Source: Leifsonia sp. Leaf336 (GTDB lineage: Bacteria > Actinomycetota > Actinomycetes > Actinomycetales > Microbacteriaceae). From it: a stretch of 64,000 nt of DNA. Location: contig NZ_LMOZ01000001.1 in assembly GCF_001423695.1 (NCBI RefSeq), forward strand, positions 1,312,443 through 1,376,442, given 5' to 3'. The number at the start of each line of letters is the position of its first letter. Positions within the stretch are counted from its first letter, which is position 1. Positions 53,264 through 62,232 of this stretch are shown piece after piece. A program made the translations under genes and the position numbers. The notes under the pieces were generated by a model. That model worked only from the letters and a program-made list of their open reading frames with translations, was not told the origin of the DNA and did no database searches.

Positions 53264-53992
53264 TCACGGCGTGTAAACCCGTTCGATGCGTCGGCCCAGC
53301 CGGCTCGCGATGACCGGCGCGGCGACGCCGAGCGCGGCCTCCCAGTCGGCCGCCGAGGGTTCGCCGCGCGCCGGGTCGCCGAACAGGATGACCGGATCGC
53401 CGGGAACGGCGTCGGCGTCGCCGATGTCGACGACGAACTGGTCCATCGCGATGCGGCCGGTGATTCGCCCCGTCGTCTCGCCGACGAGCACGGGCGCCTT
53501 GTTGGACGCCACCCGCAGGATGCCGTCGGCGTAGCCGAGCGCGACCAGCACGAGCGTGCTCGGTCGCGCGGTGCGGTACGTGTAGCCGTACGACACGCCC
53601 CGGTCGGCCCCGACGCGCTTGACGGCGATGATCTCGCCGGTCAGCCGAAGGGCGGCAGCCGTCGGCCGGGAGGCGATGAGACCGAACAACTCGGGGCCGA
53701 GGAGGTTCTCCGGACCGCGAGCATGGCGGCCGGCCGGGACTCCGATATGGGCGGGGACGGGAATGCCCTCATCGGCCAGGGCCGAAGCGTCCTCCACCCG
53801 GGAGACGAGAAAACCGCCGACCCCCGCGTCCGTCAGCGCACGCGCCACGGGGATGAGCCCGTGGCCGTACGCGTCGGCGCGGAGGTCGGCGGTGCAGTCG
53901 GGGAGGGGTGCGGTGGCTGTCTCTGAAGCGTTCGAGCGGATGGCGTCGAGATCGACGAATGCGCGTCTGCGCACGCCGGTGGCTCCTGCCAT
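53264..53992 (-). CDS. Alanine racemase paralogue 2: C-terminal domain intact, PLP lysine and half of barrel absent
   Basis: A short (242 aa) racemase relative. The PLP-lysine motif reads LRADAYGHG, with Arg38 (codon 53879-53881) for Lys. About 130 residues of the barrel, including the usual PLP-contact residues, are missing between residues 85 and 125. The C-terminal domain is well preserved: GVSYGYTY (Tyr135, equivalent to the catalytic Tyr265), GYADG (Tyr154) and GRIAMDQ (Met183). Alone it cannot bind PLP normally. It lies upstream of Alr1 in the same operon and complements exactly what Alr1 lacks. Confidence 0.87.
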   Translation of the reverse strand: MAGATGVRRRAFVDLDAIRSNASETATAPLPDCTADLRADAYGHGLIPVARALTDAGVGGFLVSRVEDASALADEGIPVPAHIGVPAGRHARGPENLLGPELFGLIASRPTAAALRLTGEIIAVKRVGADRGVSYGYTYRTARPSTLVLVALGYADGILRVASNKAPVLVGETTGRITGRIAMDQFVVDIGDADAVPGDPVILFGDPARGEPSAADWEAALGVAAPVIASRLGRRIERVYTP

Positions 53993-54040
53993 CGCCCGAT
54001 CAGCTCCGTCTCGAGGCTCGCCCGCGTTCCCGCGGCAGAC

Positions 54041-54277
54041 CTAGGCGCGCTGCTCTTCGAAGAGACGCGCGGTCTCGTCGTGCCAGCTGTGCGCGATCTG
54101 CGAGAGCTTCTCCTGGTGCTTCTTGCCGTGGTGGGCGCAGAAGAGGAGTTCGCCGTTGTTGACGACGACGCGGATGTACGCCTGAGCGCCACAGCTGTCG
54201 CAGCGGTCCGCGGCCGTCAGTTGCGGCCCCGACTCGAGCTCGTCAACCGCACCGTTCTCCGAGGTGATAGTAGACAT
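54041..54277 (-). CDS. DUF7455-type small zinc-finger protein
   Basis: A 78-residue protein with a CDSCGAQAYIRVVVNNGELLFCAHH core: CxxC followed by CxxH at the right spacing for one zinc. The C-terminus is helical and acidic (WHDETARLFEEQRA). Such proteins are widespread next to topoisomerase or sigma genes in actinobacteria; their function is unknown. AAAGGAG precedes the ATG, and TATAGA-type sequence near 54343 could be the -10. alr2 begins 48 bases downstream in the same direction, so it may be in that operon. Confidence 0.85.
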   Translation of the reverse strand: MSTITSENGAVDELESGPQLTAADRCDSCGAQAYIRVVVNNGELLFCAHHGKKHQEKLSQIAHSWHDETARLFEEQRA

Positions 54278-54502
54278 GTGATGCTCCTTTCCGTCGCAAC
54301 CGGTGAACTCGGTATCTCTATAGAACCACGTAAACCCGGCTCCCAGGCGCGTATTGGCTGCTATTTCGCTCAACGCGTAGCCTCCGGCCTCGCGGGTGTC
54401 GATCGCGGGTTCACCCGGCGCACCGCTTAGTGTGGAAGATGCGCCGCGCCTTCGATCCGTAACGGGCGCGCGCGGAACACGCACGGAACACAAGGAGCGC
54501 TC

Positions 54503-56587
54503 GTGGCCAGCTCGGACTATTCGGCGAGACACCTCTCGGTGCTCGAGGGCCTGGAAGCGGTGCGCAAACGGCCCGGCATGTACATCGGTTCCACCGACTC
54601 CCGCGGCCTCATGCACTGCCTCTGGGAGATCATCGACAACTCCGTCGACGAGGCGCTTGCCGGGCACGGCACGGCGATCGAGGTCATCCTGCACTCCGAC
54701 GACAGCGTCGAGGTGCGCGACACGGCGCGCGGCATCCCGGTCGACGTGGAGCCCAAGACCGGGCTGACCGGTGTGGAGGTCGTGTTCACCAAGCTGCACG
54801 CCGGCGGCAAATTCGGCACGGGTTCGTACGCGGCGTCCGGCGGCCTCCACGGCGTCGGCGCGTCGGTCGTCAACGCGCTGTCCGAGCGGCTCGACGTGGA
54901 GGTCGACCGCGACGGCAAGACCTGGGCGATGTCCTTCCACCGCGGTGAGCCCGGCGTGTTCGCCGACGGCTCGGCCGCGCCGAGCCCCGACGCCACCTTC
55001 TCGCCGTTCGTGAGCGGCAGCGAGCTGCGCGTCGCCGGCAAGGTCGCCAAGGGCGTGACGGGCACGCGCATCCGCTACTGGGCAGACCGCCAGGTGTTCA
55101 CGAAGGGCGCCGAGTTCTCGGTCGACGACCTGATCGGCCGCGCCCGGCAGACCGCCTTTCTGGTGCCGGGTCTCGCGATCACCATCGACGACAAGCGGTC
55201 GCCCGAAGGGGAGCGGACCACCTTCAGCTACGACGGCGGCATCTCGGAGTTCGTGGACTTCCTCGCGCCCGACAGCCCGATCACCGAGACCTGGCGGCTC
55301 ACCGGGGAGGGCCACTTCACCGAGACGGTGCCGGTGCTGTCCGACGGCGGCGCGATGGTGCCGACCGAGCTCAAGCGCGAGTGCCAGGTCGACATCGCCC
55401 TGCGCTGGGGCACGGGCTACGACACCGTGATGCGGTCGTTCGTCAACATCATCGCGACGCCCAAGGGCGGCAGCCACCAGACCGGGTTCGACCAGGGGCT
55501 GCTCAAGTTCCTGCGTCAGCAGGTGGAACAGAACGCGCGCCGTCTCAAGGCGGGTACGGACAAGCTCGAGAAGGACGACGTGATGGCGGGCCTCACCGCA
55601 GTGCTCACGGTGCGCCTCCCCGAGCCGCAGTTCGAGGGCCAGACCAAGGAGGTGCTCGGCACTCCGGCCGTGCGGACCATCGTCGCGAACGTGATCCAGA
55701 AGACGCTCGCCGAGCGTTTCTCGTCGTCGAAGCGCGACGACAAGACGCAGTCGGCGCTCGTGCTCGACAAGGTCGTCGCCGAGATGAAGTCGCGGATCTC
55801 CGCGCGGGCGCACAAGGAGACGCAGCGCCGTAAGAACGCGCTCGAGACCTCCTCGCTGCCCGCGAAGCTCGTCGACTGCCGCTCGAGCGACGTGGCCAAC
55901 AGCGAGCTGTTCATCGTGGAGGGCGACTCGGCCCTCGGCACCGCGCGTCGCGCCCGCGACAGCGAGTACCAGGCGCTGTTGCCCATCCGCGGCAAGATCC
56001 TCAACGTGCAGAAGGCCTCGGTGTCCGACATGCTGTCGAACGCCGAGTGCGCGGCCATCATCCAGGTGATCGGCGCGGGTTCGGGCCGGTCGTTCGAGCT
56101 GGGTTCCGCGCGCTACGGCAAGGTCATCATCATGTCGGACGCCGACGTCGACGGGGCGCACATCCGCACCCTGCTGCTGACGCTGTTCTTCCGCTACATG
56201 CGTCCGATGATCGAGGAGGGACGCGTGTTCGCGGCCGTGCCTCCACTGCACCGCGTGATCGTGGTGAATCCGGGATCGAAGCCCAACGAGACGATCTACA
56301 CGTATTCGGAGGCCGAGCTGCAGGCGGTGCTCGCGGACCTGAAGAAGCGCGGCAAGAAGTACCAGGAGCCGATCCAGCGCTACAAGGGCCTCGGCGAGAT
56401 GGATGCCGACCAGCTGGCGACGACGACGATGGACCGCACCCACCGCACGCTGCGGCGGGTGCGTGTCGCGGACGCGGAGGCCGCGAACCGCGTGTTCGAG
56501 CTGCTGATGGGCAACGACGTCGCCCCGCGCAAGGAGTTCATCATCGCCGGCGCGGACGACCTGAGCCGCGCCCGCATCGACGTGTAG
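54503..56587 (+). CDS. parE: DNA topoisomerase IV subunit B (GyrB/ParE family)
   Basis: A 694-residue type IIA topoisomerase ATPase subunit. GHKL ATPase motifs: EIIDNSVDEALAGHG, DTARGIPVD, GGKFGTGSYAASGGLHGVGASVVNALS. The Toprim domain has EGDSALG and DADVDGAHI with the metal-binding Asp residues. It lacks the extra insert of enterobacterial GyrB and is not next to gyrA/dnaA genes, so ParE is more likely than the main gyrase B; this assignment is inferred. AAGGAG precedes the GTG start. The partner parC is convergent, with a repeat array between the stops. Confidence 0.9.
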   Translation: MASSDYSARHLSVLEGLEAVRKRPGMYIGSTDSRGLMHCLWEIIDNSVDEALAGHGTAIEVILHSDDSVEVRDTARGIPVDVEPKTGLTGVEVVFTKLHAGGKFGTGSYAASGGLHGVGASVVNALSERLDVEVDRDGKTWAMSFHRGEPGVFADGSAAPSPDATFSPFVSGSELRVAGKVAKGVTGTRIRYWADRQVFTKGAEFSVDDLIGRARQTAFLVPGLAITIDDKRSPEGERTTFSYDGGISEFVDFLAPDSPITETWRLTGEGHFTETVPVLSDGGAMVPTELKRECQVDIALRWGTGYDTVMRSFVNIIATPKGGSHQTGFDQGLLKFLRQQVEQNARRLKAGTDKLEKDDVMAGLTAVLTVRLPEPQFEGQTKEVLGTPAVRTIVANVIQKTLAERFSSSKRDDKTQSALVLDKVVAEMKSRISARAHKETQRRKNALETSSLPAKLVDCRSSDVANSELFIVEGDSALGTARRARDSEYQALLPIRGKILNVQKASVSDMLSNAECAAIIQVIGAGSGRSFELGSARYGKVIIMSDADVDGAHIRTLLLTLFFRYMRPMIEEGRVFAAVPPLHRVIVVNPGSKPNETIYTYSEAELQAVLADLKKRGKKYQEPIQRYKGLGEMDADQLATTTMDRTHRTLRRVRVADAEAANRVFELLMGNDVAPRKEFIIAGADDLSRARIDV

Positions 56588-56813
56588 TCGGCAACGGAGG
56601 AGATCTGCGTCGCGGTGCCGCGCGGAGGCAGTTAACGAAGGAATTCCACGCCTGCTTGCGCCGCAAACTCCTCCGTTGGCCAAGCCGAGGCGGCTCGGAT
56701 CGTTATGGACGCTCCGCGCCGTCAGCGGAGGAGATCCGGGTGAAACCCGGCCCGGACTCCTCCGTTACCCGAGGGCGTGCTCGGTCGGCGGCGGGATCTC
56801 CTCCCTTGCCCGC
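56588..56813. repeat. Intergenic GGAGGAGATC repeat array, locus 2
   Basis: The entire 226-base gap between the convergent parE and parC holds five copies of the box also seen at 14371-14474: forward at 56588-56608 and 56723-56740; reversed at 56665-56681, 56753-56771 and 56791-56813. The shared core is GCAACGGAGGAGATCC with variants. Opposed pairs could form several alternative hairpins (for example 56723-56740 with 56753-56771), so it may also terminate both genes. Confidence 0.78.
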
Positions 56814-59285
56814 CTACGCCAGGCGGCGGCCGATGGAGCCGACGACCATGTCGAGCGGCGTGCCCGAGCCGTCGCGGCGTGCGCCGCCCTCGGGGAGCAC
56901 GCGCGAGGCGCCGTCCGGTCCGACCGCGAGCGCGGGGGAGGCGCCGACCCAGGCGAGCGAGAGCTCGGTCTCGCCCTTGAGGAAACGCTGCGACCGCACG
57001 CCGCCGGTGGCCCGGCCCTTGGCGGGGAACTCGCCGAAGTCGCTCACCTTGCCGCTGCCCGGGTCGGCGCCGGGGAGGGTCTGGTCGCTGACGGCGATGG
57101 TGACGACCTCCGCCTGGTCCCGCTCGGAGGCCTCCACGGCCCCGAAGAACACGACGTGGGCGTCTGCGCCCAGGTTGATGCCGGCCATGCCGCCCGCCGA
57201 GCGGCCCTGCGGGCGCACCGACTTCGCGCCGAACCGCAGCAGCTGCGCGTCGCTCGCCACGAAGACGAGCTCGGCGTCGTCGGAGGTCTGCACGGCGCCG
57301 ACCACGGCGTCGCCGGCCTTCAATGCGATGATCTCGAACTCCGGCTTGTTGGCCCAGTCGCCCGGTGTGACGCGCTTGACGATGCCCTGCCGGGTGCCGA
57401 GGGCGATCGGCAGCGGCGAGTCGAGCGAGACCACCGCGAGCACGCGCTCCTTGCGGTCGGCCAGCGCGAGGTAGTCGCCCACCTTCACCCCGGCACCGAG
57501 TTGCACCGAGTTGAGGGGTGCCGCGGGAAGGTCGACCGGCGAGAACCGGATGAGGCGTCCGCGGTCGGTGATCGCGCCGATCTCGCTGCGGCTCGTCGTG
57601 TCGAGCCCCGAGAGGATCGCGTCGTGCTTGCTGCGGCGGGCGGGAGGCTGGATGCGGTCCAGCCCCTCGCCTTCGCCGCCGGCGTCCACACGGAGGATAC
57701 GGCCCGTGGTCGACAGATAGACGCGGCAGGGGACGTCGGCGACCTCCAGCTGGACGGTCATCGCCTTGCTGCGGGAACCGGCGCCGGCGATCGACGGCTT
57801 GGCCTCGGTGAGCAGCGTGCGGCGCGGGGTGCCGAACTTCGCGGCGACCTGCTCCAGCTCGTCGGACACGAGCTGCTCGATGCGGGCACGACTGGCGAGG
57901 ATCTTCTCCAGCTCGGCGATCTCGGCCTGCAACTGGTCGCGCTCGGTCTCGAGCTCGATGCGCGAGAACCGGGTCAGTCGGCGCAGGCGCAGCTCGAGGA
58001 TGTAGTCGGCCTGCAGGGTGCTCAGGTCGAAGACCTGCTGCAGGCGTGTGCGCGCCGCGTCGGTGTCGTCGGAGGTGCGGATGACCTGGATGACCTCGTC
58101 GATGTCGAGGATCGCGACGAGCAGGCCTTCGACCAGGTGCAGCCGTTCCTTGCGCCGGCGCAGTCGGAACTCCGAGCGCCGGGTGACGACGCGGACGCGG
58201 TGGTCGAGGTAGACGCGCAGCAGCTCGCGCAGACCGAGTGTCTGCGGGCCGCCGGCGACGAGGGCGACGTTGTTGATCGCGAAGCCCTCTTCGAGCGGCG
58301 TGTGACGGTAGAGCTGCTCGAGCACCGCCTCCGGGCTGAAGCCGGTCTTGATGCCGATGACGAGACGGAGGCCGTGCTGCCGGTCGGACAGATCGGTGAC
58401 GTCGGAGATGCCGTTCAGCTTCTTGGCGTTGACGCCGTCCTTGATCTTCTCGATGACCTTCTCGGGGCCGACCATGTACGGCAGCTCGGTGACCACCAGG
58501 CCGCTCTTGCGGGCGGTGATCGACTCGACCGACACCTTGGCGCGCATCCGGAAGCTGCCGCGACCCGTGGCGTAGGCGTCGCGCACCCCGGAGAGCCCGG
58601 CGATGGTTCCACCGCTCGGGAGGTCGGGGCCGGGGACGTAGTCCATCAGCTCGTCGAGCGTCGCCTCCGGGTTCGCCAGCAGGTGCCGCGCCGCGCCGAC
58701 GACCTCCACGAGGTTGTGCGGGGCCATGTTGGTGGCCATGCCGACGGCGATGCCGCTCGCGCCGTTGACGAGGAGGTTCGGGAAGGCGGCGGGCAGCACG
58801 TCCGGCTGCAGCAGCTGGTTGTCGTAGTTCGGGACGAAGTCGACGACGTCCTCGTCGAGGTCCTCCGTGAGCGCGAGCGCGGCGGCGGCGAGCCGGGCCT
58901 CCGTGTAACGCGCAGCCGCCGGGCCGTCGTCGAGCGAGCCGAAGTTGCCGTGGCCGTCGACCAGCGGGACGCGCAGGGTGAAGTCTTGCGCCATGCGCAC
59001 CAGGGCGTCGTAGATGGCGCTGTCGCCGTGCGGGTGCAGCTTTCCCATCACCTCGCCGGTGACGCGCGCGGACTTGACGTGACCGCGGTCGGGCCGCAGT
59101 CCCATCTCGGTCATCATGTAGAGGATGCGGCGCTGCACCGGCTTGAGGCCGTCCCGGGCGTCGGGGAGCGCTCGCGAATAGATGACCGAGTACGCGTACT
59201 CGAGGAACGACCCCTGCATCTCCGTCGTGACGTCGACGTCTTCGATGCGTTCTGTTGTCGGGGCCTGATCGTCTGCTGGTGTCAT
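56814..59285 (-). CDS. parC: DNA topoisomerase IV subunit A (GyrA/ParC family)
   Basis: An 823-residue DNA-cleaving subunit. The winged helix contains [19 protein letters not shown] and [20 protein letters not shown] (quinolone-resistance region), and the active-site tyrosine is in AARYTEARL. The C-terminal half is a six-bladed beta-pinwheel, with repeats such as [15 protein letters not shown] and [27 protein letters not shown]. The classic GyrA box (QRRGGKG) is not seen, which supports a topoisomerase IV role. There is no strong ribosome-binding sequence before the ATG. Confidence 0.9.
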   Translation of the reverse strand: MTPADDQAPTTERIEDVDVTTEMQGSFLEYAYSVIYSRALPDARDGLKPVQRRILYMMTEMGLRPDRGHVKSARVTGEVMGKLHPHGDSAIYDALVRMAQDFTLRVPLVDGHGNFGSLDDGPAAARYTEARLAAAALALTEDLDEDVVDFVPNYDNQLLQPDVLPAAFPNLLVNGASGIAVGMATNMAPHNLVEVVGAARHLLANPEATLDELMDYVPGPDLPSGGTIAGLSGVRDAYATGRGSFRMRAKVSVESITARKSGLVVTELPYMVGPEKVIEKIKDGVNAKKLNGISDVTDLSDRQHGLRLVIGIKTGFSPEAVLEQLYRHTPLEEGFAINNVALVAGGPQTLGLRELLRVYLDHRVRVVTRRSEFRLRRRKERLHLVEGLLVAILDIDEVIQVIRTSDDTDAARTRLQQVFDLSTLQADYILELRLRRLTRFSRIELETERDQLQAEIAELEKILASRARIEQLVSDELEQVAAKFGTPRRTLLTEAKPSIAGAGSRSKAMTVQLEVADVPCRVYLSTTGRILRVDAGGEGEGLDRIQPPARRSKHDAILSGLDTTSRSEIGAITDRGRLIRFSPVDLPAAPLNSVQLGAGVKVGDYLALADRKERVLAVVSLDSPLPIALGTRQGIVKRVTPGDWANKPEFEIIALKAGDAVVGAVQTSDDAELVFVASDAQLLRFGAKSVRPQGRSAGGMAGINLGADAHVVFFGAVEASERDQAEVVTIAVSDQTLPGADPGSGKVSDFGEFPAKGRATGGVRSQRFLKGETELSLAWVGASPALAVGPDGASRVLPEGGARRDGSGTPLDMVVGSIGRRLA

Positions 59286-59363
59286 TCGTGCATTCGGTGA
59301 TGGGGCGGCAGGAGGCGCGGGTTCGACGGCTCCCGTCCGTCCAGCTGTGACAGACTGGGCCGG

Positions 59364-60497
59364 ATGCCCCCCATGCTACCGGCCGCGTTCACCACCCCGG
59401 CGAGCCTCGCCACGGTTCTGCCGAGTTGCCTCGCAGCGGTGCAGGGGCAGGAGAACGCGCTCGGCCTCCGCCCGCTGCAGCATGCGGTGGTGGTCGTGGT
59501 CGACGGCCTCGGGGCTGCCGCTCTGCGGGCACGGGAGGGCCACGCGCGTACGCTGGCCTCCCGCCTCGGAAAGACGACCACGATCGACGCGGGATTCCCC
59601 ACGACGACGGCCGCAGCGCTCGCCACTCTCACCACAGGCACGACGCCCGGAGAGCACGGGTTGGTCGGCTACCGGGTGCGCGACGACGCGGGGAGGCTCA
59701 GCAACCAGCTGAGCGGCTGGGACGAGCGGATGGACCCGGCGACCTGGCAGCGCTCGCGGACGGTGTTCGAGAGGGCGTCGACCGAGGGCGTCGCCGCGTA
59801 CGCCGTCGGGGTGCCGGCCTACGCCGACTCGGGTTTCACCCATGCCGTCCTCCGGGGAGCCGAGTTCATCGGGGGCCGCACGATGGCCGATCGGTTCGAC
59901 GCCGTGCGGGAGATCCTCCGCACGCCGGGCCCCGCGCTCACCTATCTCTACGTCGCCGAGCTCGACCAGGCCGCCCACGCGCGCGGCTGGGAGTCGCCGC
60001 GGTGGACCGCGGAGCTGGAGACGCTCGACGGTCTCGTCGCGCAGCTGGCGGCCTCACTCGGCCCGGCCCACGGCGTGCTGGTGACGGCCGACCACGGGAT
60101 CGTGGACATCCCCGAGAGCGGCCACGTGCTCTACGACACCGCGCCGGAGTTGCTGGAGGGCGTCGAGGAGATCGCGGGAGAACCGCGACTGCTGCACCTT
60201 TATGTCGACTCCGGCGCGTCCCCCGAGGAGGTCGCCGCCCGCTGGAACGCGGTCGAGGGCGGCCGGTCGTGGGTCGCGACCCGGGCGGAAGCCATCGCCG
60301 CCGGCTGGTTCGGTCCGACGGTGGACCCGGCGGTGGCGCCCCGGATCGGCGACGTGCTCGTCGCCGCCCGCAAGCGGATCGCCTACTACGACTCGCGCGA
60401 CCCGCAGCGCACCGGGCGCAGCATGATCGGGCAGCACGGCTCGCTCACGGTGGAGGAGACCCGCGTCCCGCTGCTGCGGTTCGGCGCGGCGGTCTGA
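59364..60497 (+). CDS. Nucleotide pyrophosphatase/phosphodiesterase (alkaline phosphatase superfamily)
   Basis: A 377-residue type I phosphodiesterase/NPP-like protein. VVVVVDGLG carries the first metal Asp, FPTTTAAA the nucleophile Thr, [10 protein letters not shown] a second Asp/His set, VTADHGIVD an Asp-His pair and IGQHGSLT the last His, so the two-metal site looks complete. No signal peptide is visible, suggesting a cytoplasmic enzyme. The substrate is unknown. The ATG lies seven bases after CAGACT, a weak leaderless match. It is divergent from parC. Confidence 0.87.
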   Translation: MPPMLPAAFTTPASLATVLPSCLAAVQGQENALGLRPLQHAVVVVVDGLGAAALRAREGHARTLASRLGKTTTIDAGFPTTTAAALATLTTGTTPGEHGLVGYRVRDDAGRLSNQLSGWDERMDPATWQRSRTVFERASTEGVAAYAVGVPAYADSGFTHAVLRGAEFIGGRTMADRFDAVREILRTPGPALTYLYVAELDQAAHARGWESPRWTAELETLDGLVAQLAASLGPAHGVLVTADHGIVDIPESGHVLYDTAPELLEGVEEIAGEPRLLHLYVDSGASPEEVAARWNAVEGGRSWVATRAEAIAAGWFGPTVDPAVAPRIGDVLVAARKRIAYYDSRDPQRTGRSMIGQHGSLTVEETRVPLLRFGAAV

Positions 60498-60524
60498 CCG
60501 CGCGAAGCCGAGCTGCGCGCGGGG

Positions 60525-61706
60525 TCAGGCCAGGTCGTCGTCCGTGCGTGCGCCGAAGACGATCTCGTCCCAGCTCGGCATCGCGGCACGGCCCTTGCGG
60601 CGGCCGCCGGTGGGTGCCTGCTCCTGCTGAGAGGACGCGGGCGACGGCGCGGAGGCCGGGGGAACAGCGGGAGTCGCGGGCCGCTCCGACGCGGGCGCGA
60701 ACTCCTCGACGATGGTGATGCTCTCCTCCACGAGCCGGAACGGCAGCGGGTCGAGAAGGGTGGGCTGCTCGGTCTCAGCGGGTCCGGCCTCGGGTCGGCC
60801 GTGCTCACGGCGGTCCGGCAGCTCGGTGCGCGGCGGAGTCCGGTCGTCGTAGGTGGCGGCTTCGCGCTCTCCACGCCGGCGCCGCAGAGCCTCCAGCAGG
60901 TCGGCGGTCTGGTGGAGGTCGCGCGGCGTCTCGTCGGCGCGGTTGATCGCCGAGACGGCGATGGAGTTGCTGGCGCGCCCCGGAGCGTGCGGCTCCAGCG
61001 GCTCGAGCGGCTGCGTCACCTCGGGGCCGAGCAGGTCGACTCCGGGCGCGGGGAAGGTGAAGGCGCCGCTGTCGAAACGGGAGGTGTCCGGCTCGCCCTC
61101 GTGCGGCAGCACCGCGCGCAGTCGCGGGATGAGCGCGCCTCCACGGAGCTCGCCGGCCTGCGAGAGCGTCGTGGCCTCCGAGTTCAGCGGAGCGAGCGCG
61201 TGCTTGCGGAGGTCGTAGCTCCAGCGGGCGTCGTGGTCGATCTCGTCGGCCGTGAACTCCAGCTTGACGATCCAGCCGGTCTCCTCGTCCTTCCAGCTCG
61301 CCCAGCGCTCTCCGGCGACGCCGAGGGAGGCCAGCCGGTCGCGGATGACCGAGCCGAAGGTGTCGGGGTCGCCCAGCGGGTCGACCTCGGCCGCGGTGCG
61401 CACGGGCACGCTGAGCGCGCTCGCGACGACGTGCTCGCGTTCGGCGACGATCGGGCCTTCGAAGCGCTGGACGTAGTCCAGCGGTGCCCCGGTGACCGCG
61501 GCGACGTCGTCGGCCGACATCCCGGAGCGGATGTGCGCCTGGATCTCGCGCGGGGAGAGTTTGGGCGTTTCGGCGGACGCCTGCTGACGCACCTGCCGGA
61601 TCTTCGACTGCAGCGTGTCGTCGACGGCGATGCGGAAGCGCTCACCGTCGTCGCCGACGGCGACGATCGCGCCGTTCTCGACCCCGATGACCTTCAAATC
61701 CTGCAT
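60525..61706 (-). CDS. sepH: Cell division protein SepH
   Basis: SepH (393 aa, DUF3071) is the actinobacterial protein that stimulates FtsZ assembly. The N-terminal domain has LKVIGVENGAIVAVGDDGERFRIAVDD and the HTH-like KLSPREIQAHIRSGMSADDVAAVTGAPLDYVQRFEGPI. The C-terminal half is long and disordered (Pro, Glu, Ala), ending in the conserved tip MPSWDEIVFGARTDDD. The ATG at 61706 has GGAAGG nine bases upstream; a longer reading extends into the promoter region. It is divergent from the DUF4193 gene. Confidence 0.94.
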   Translation of the reverse strand: MQDLKVIGVENGAIVAVGDDGERFRIAVDDTLQSKIRQVRQQASAETPKLSPREIQAHIRSGMSADDVAAVTGAPLDYVQRFEGPIVAEREHVVASALSVPVRTAAEVDPLGDPDTFGSVIRDRLASLGVAGERWASWKDEETGWIVKLEFTADEIDHDARWSYDLRKHALAPLNSEATTLSQAGELRGGALIPRLRAVLPHEGEPDTSRFDSGAFTFPAPGVDLLGPEVTQPLEPLEPHAPGRASNSIAVSAINRADETPRDLHQTADLLEALRRRRGEREAATYDDRTPPRTELPDRREHGRPEAGPAETEQPTLLDPLPFRLVEESITIVEEFAPASERPATPAVPPASAPSPASSQQEQAPTGGRRKGRAAMPSWDEIVFGARTDDDLA

Positions 61707-61833
61707 TGTGATGCCTTCCGAGCTCGCGTTCGTTCCGGCCCAGAATGCCACGAGAACGGGGGCTTTCGGGGGAATACCCCGGGCGTGCCGGAAGTTGAAT
61801 ACCGAGCAATCACTGAGAGGCTCCTGCGTGGTT

Positions 61834-61862
61834 TTGCTATTCGCAGGGGATTGATGCAAACT
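61834..61862 (+). promoter_or_regulatory. Promoter of the DUF4193 gene
   Basis: A -35-like TTGCTA (61834-61839) and -10-like CAAACT (61857-61862) are separated by 17 bases. The predicted leader (start near 61869) contains a 7-bp hairpin (61869-61875 with 61881-61887). Confidence 0.5.
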
Positions 61863-61911
61863 ATGGCCGCCGATTGCGAGAATCGGCCGTTACGACGAGA
61901 AGTGGATGGGC

Positions 61912-62205
61912 ATGGCAACGGATTACGACGCACCGCGGAAGACCGAGGACGACTCCGAGTCGATCGAGGCCCTCAAGGAGCGAGTTCCGGACAAGATGTC
62001 TGGTGTCGTCGACGTCGAGGACGCCGACAACCCGGGCGGCTACGAGCTCCCCGGTGCCGACCTGTCGGACCTCGACCTCGACGTCGTGGTGCTGCCTCCT
62101 CAGGCTGACGAGTTCACCTGCGTGAGCTGCTTCCTGGTGAAGCACCGCTCGCAGATCGACCACGAGAGCAAGCTCGGACCGATCTGCGTGGAGTGCGCCG
62201 CGTAA
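61912..62205 (+). CDS. DUF4193 protein with C-terminal zinc motif
   Basis: A 97-residue conserved actinobacterial protein. The start MATDYDAPRK and the acidic middle (DLSDLDLDVVVLPP) are typical of DUF4193; four cysteines in CVSCFLVKHRS...ICVEC probably bind zinc. The function is unknown; in related genomes it also lies between sepH and dut. ATG 61912 is preferred over 61906 because it begins the conserved MATDYD. A hairpin 70 bases downstream probably ends the transcript. Confidence 0.92.
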   Translation: MATDYDAPRKTEDDSESIEALKERVPDKMSGVVDVEDADNPGGYELPGADLSDLDLDVVVLPPQADEFTCVSCFLVKHRSQIDHESKLGPICVECAA

Positions 62206-62232
62206 GCCGCGCACCGCACCGCTACGACGCCG

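Noticed and set aside
53264-53992. Alr2 as a simple pseudogene or assembly error
   Set aside because: The frame is intact, all C-terminal catalytic residues are kept, and the losses mirror those that Alr1 can supply. Decay would not be expected to preserve exactly the trans-acting residues. It remains the main alternative.
54278-54502. Small gene in the DUF7455-parE gap
   Set aside because: No frame has both a ribosome-binding sequence and plausible protein sequence. The region is better explained as two divergent promoters, with TAGTGT at 54428-54433 a possible parE -10.
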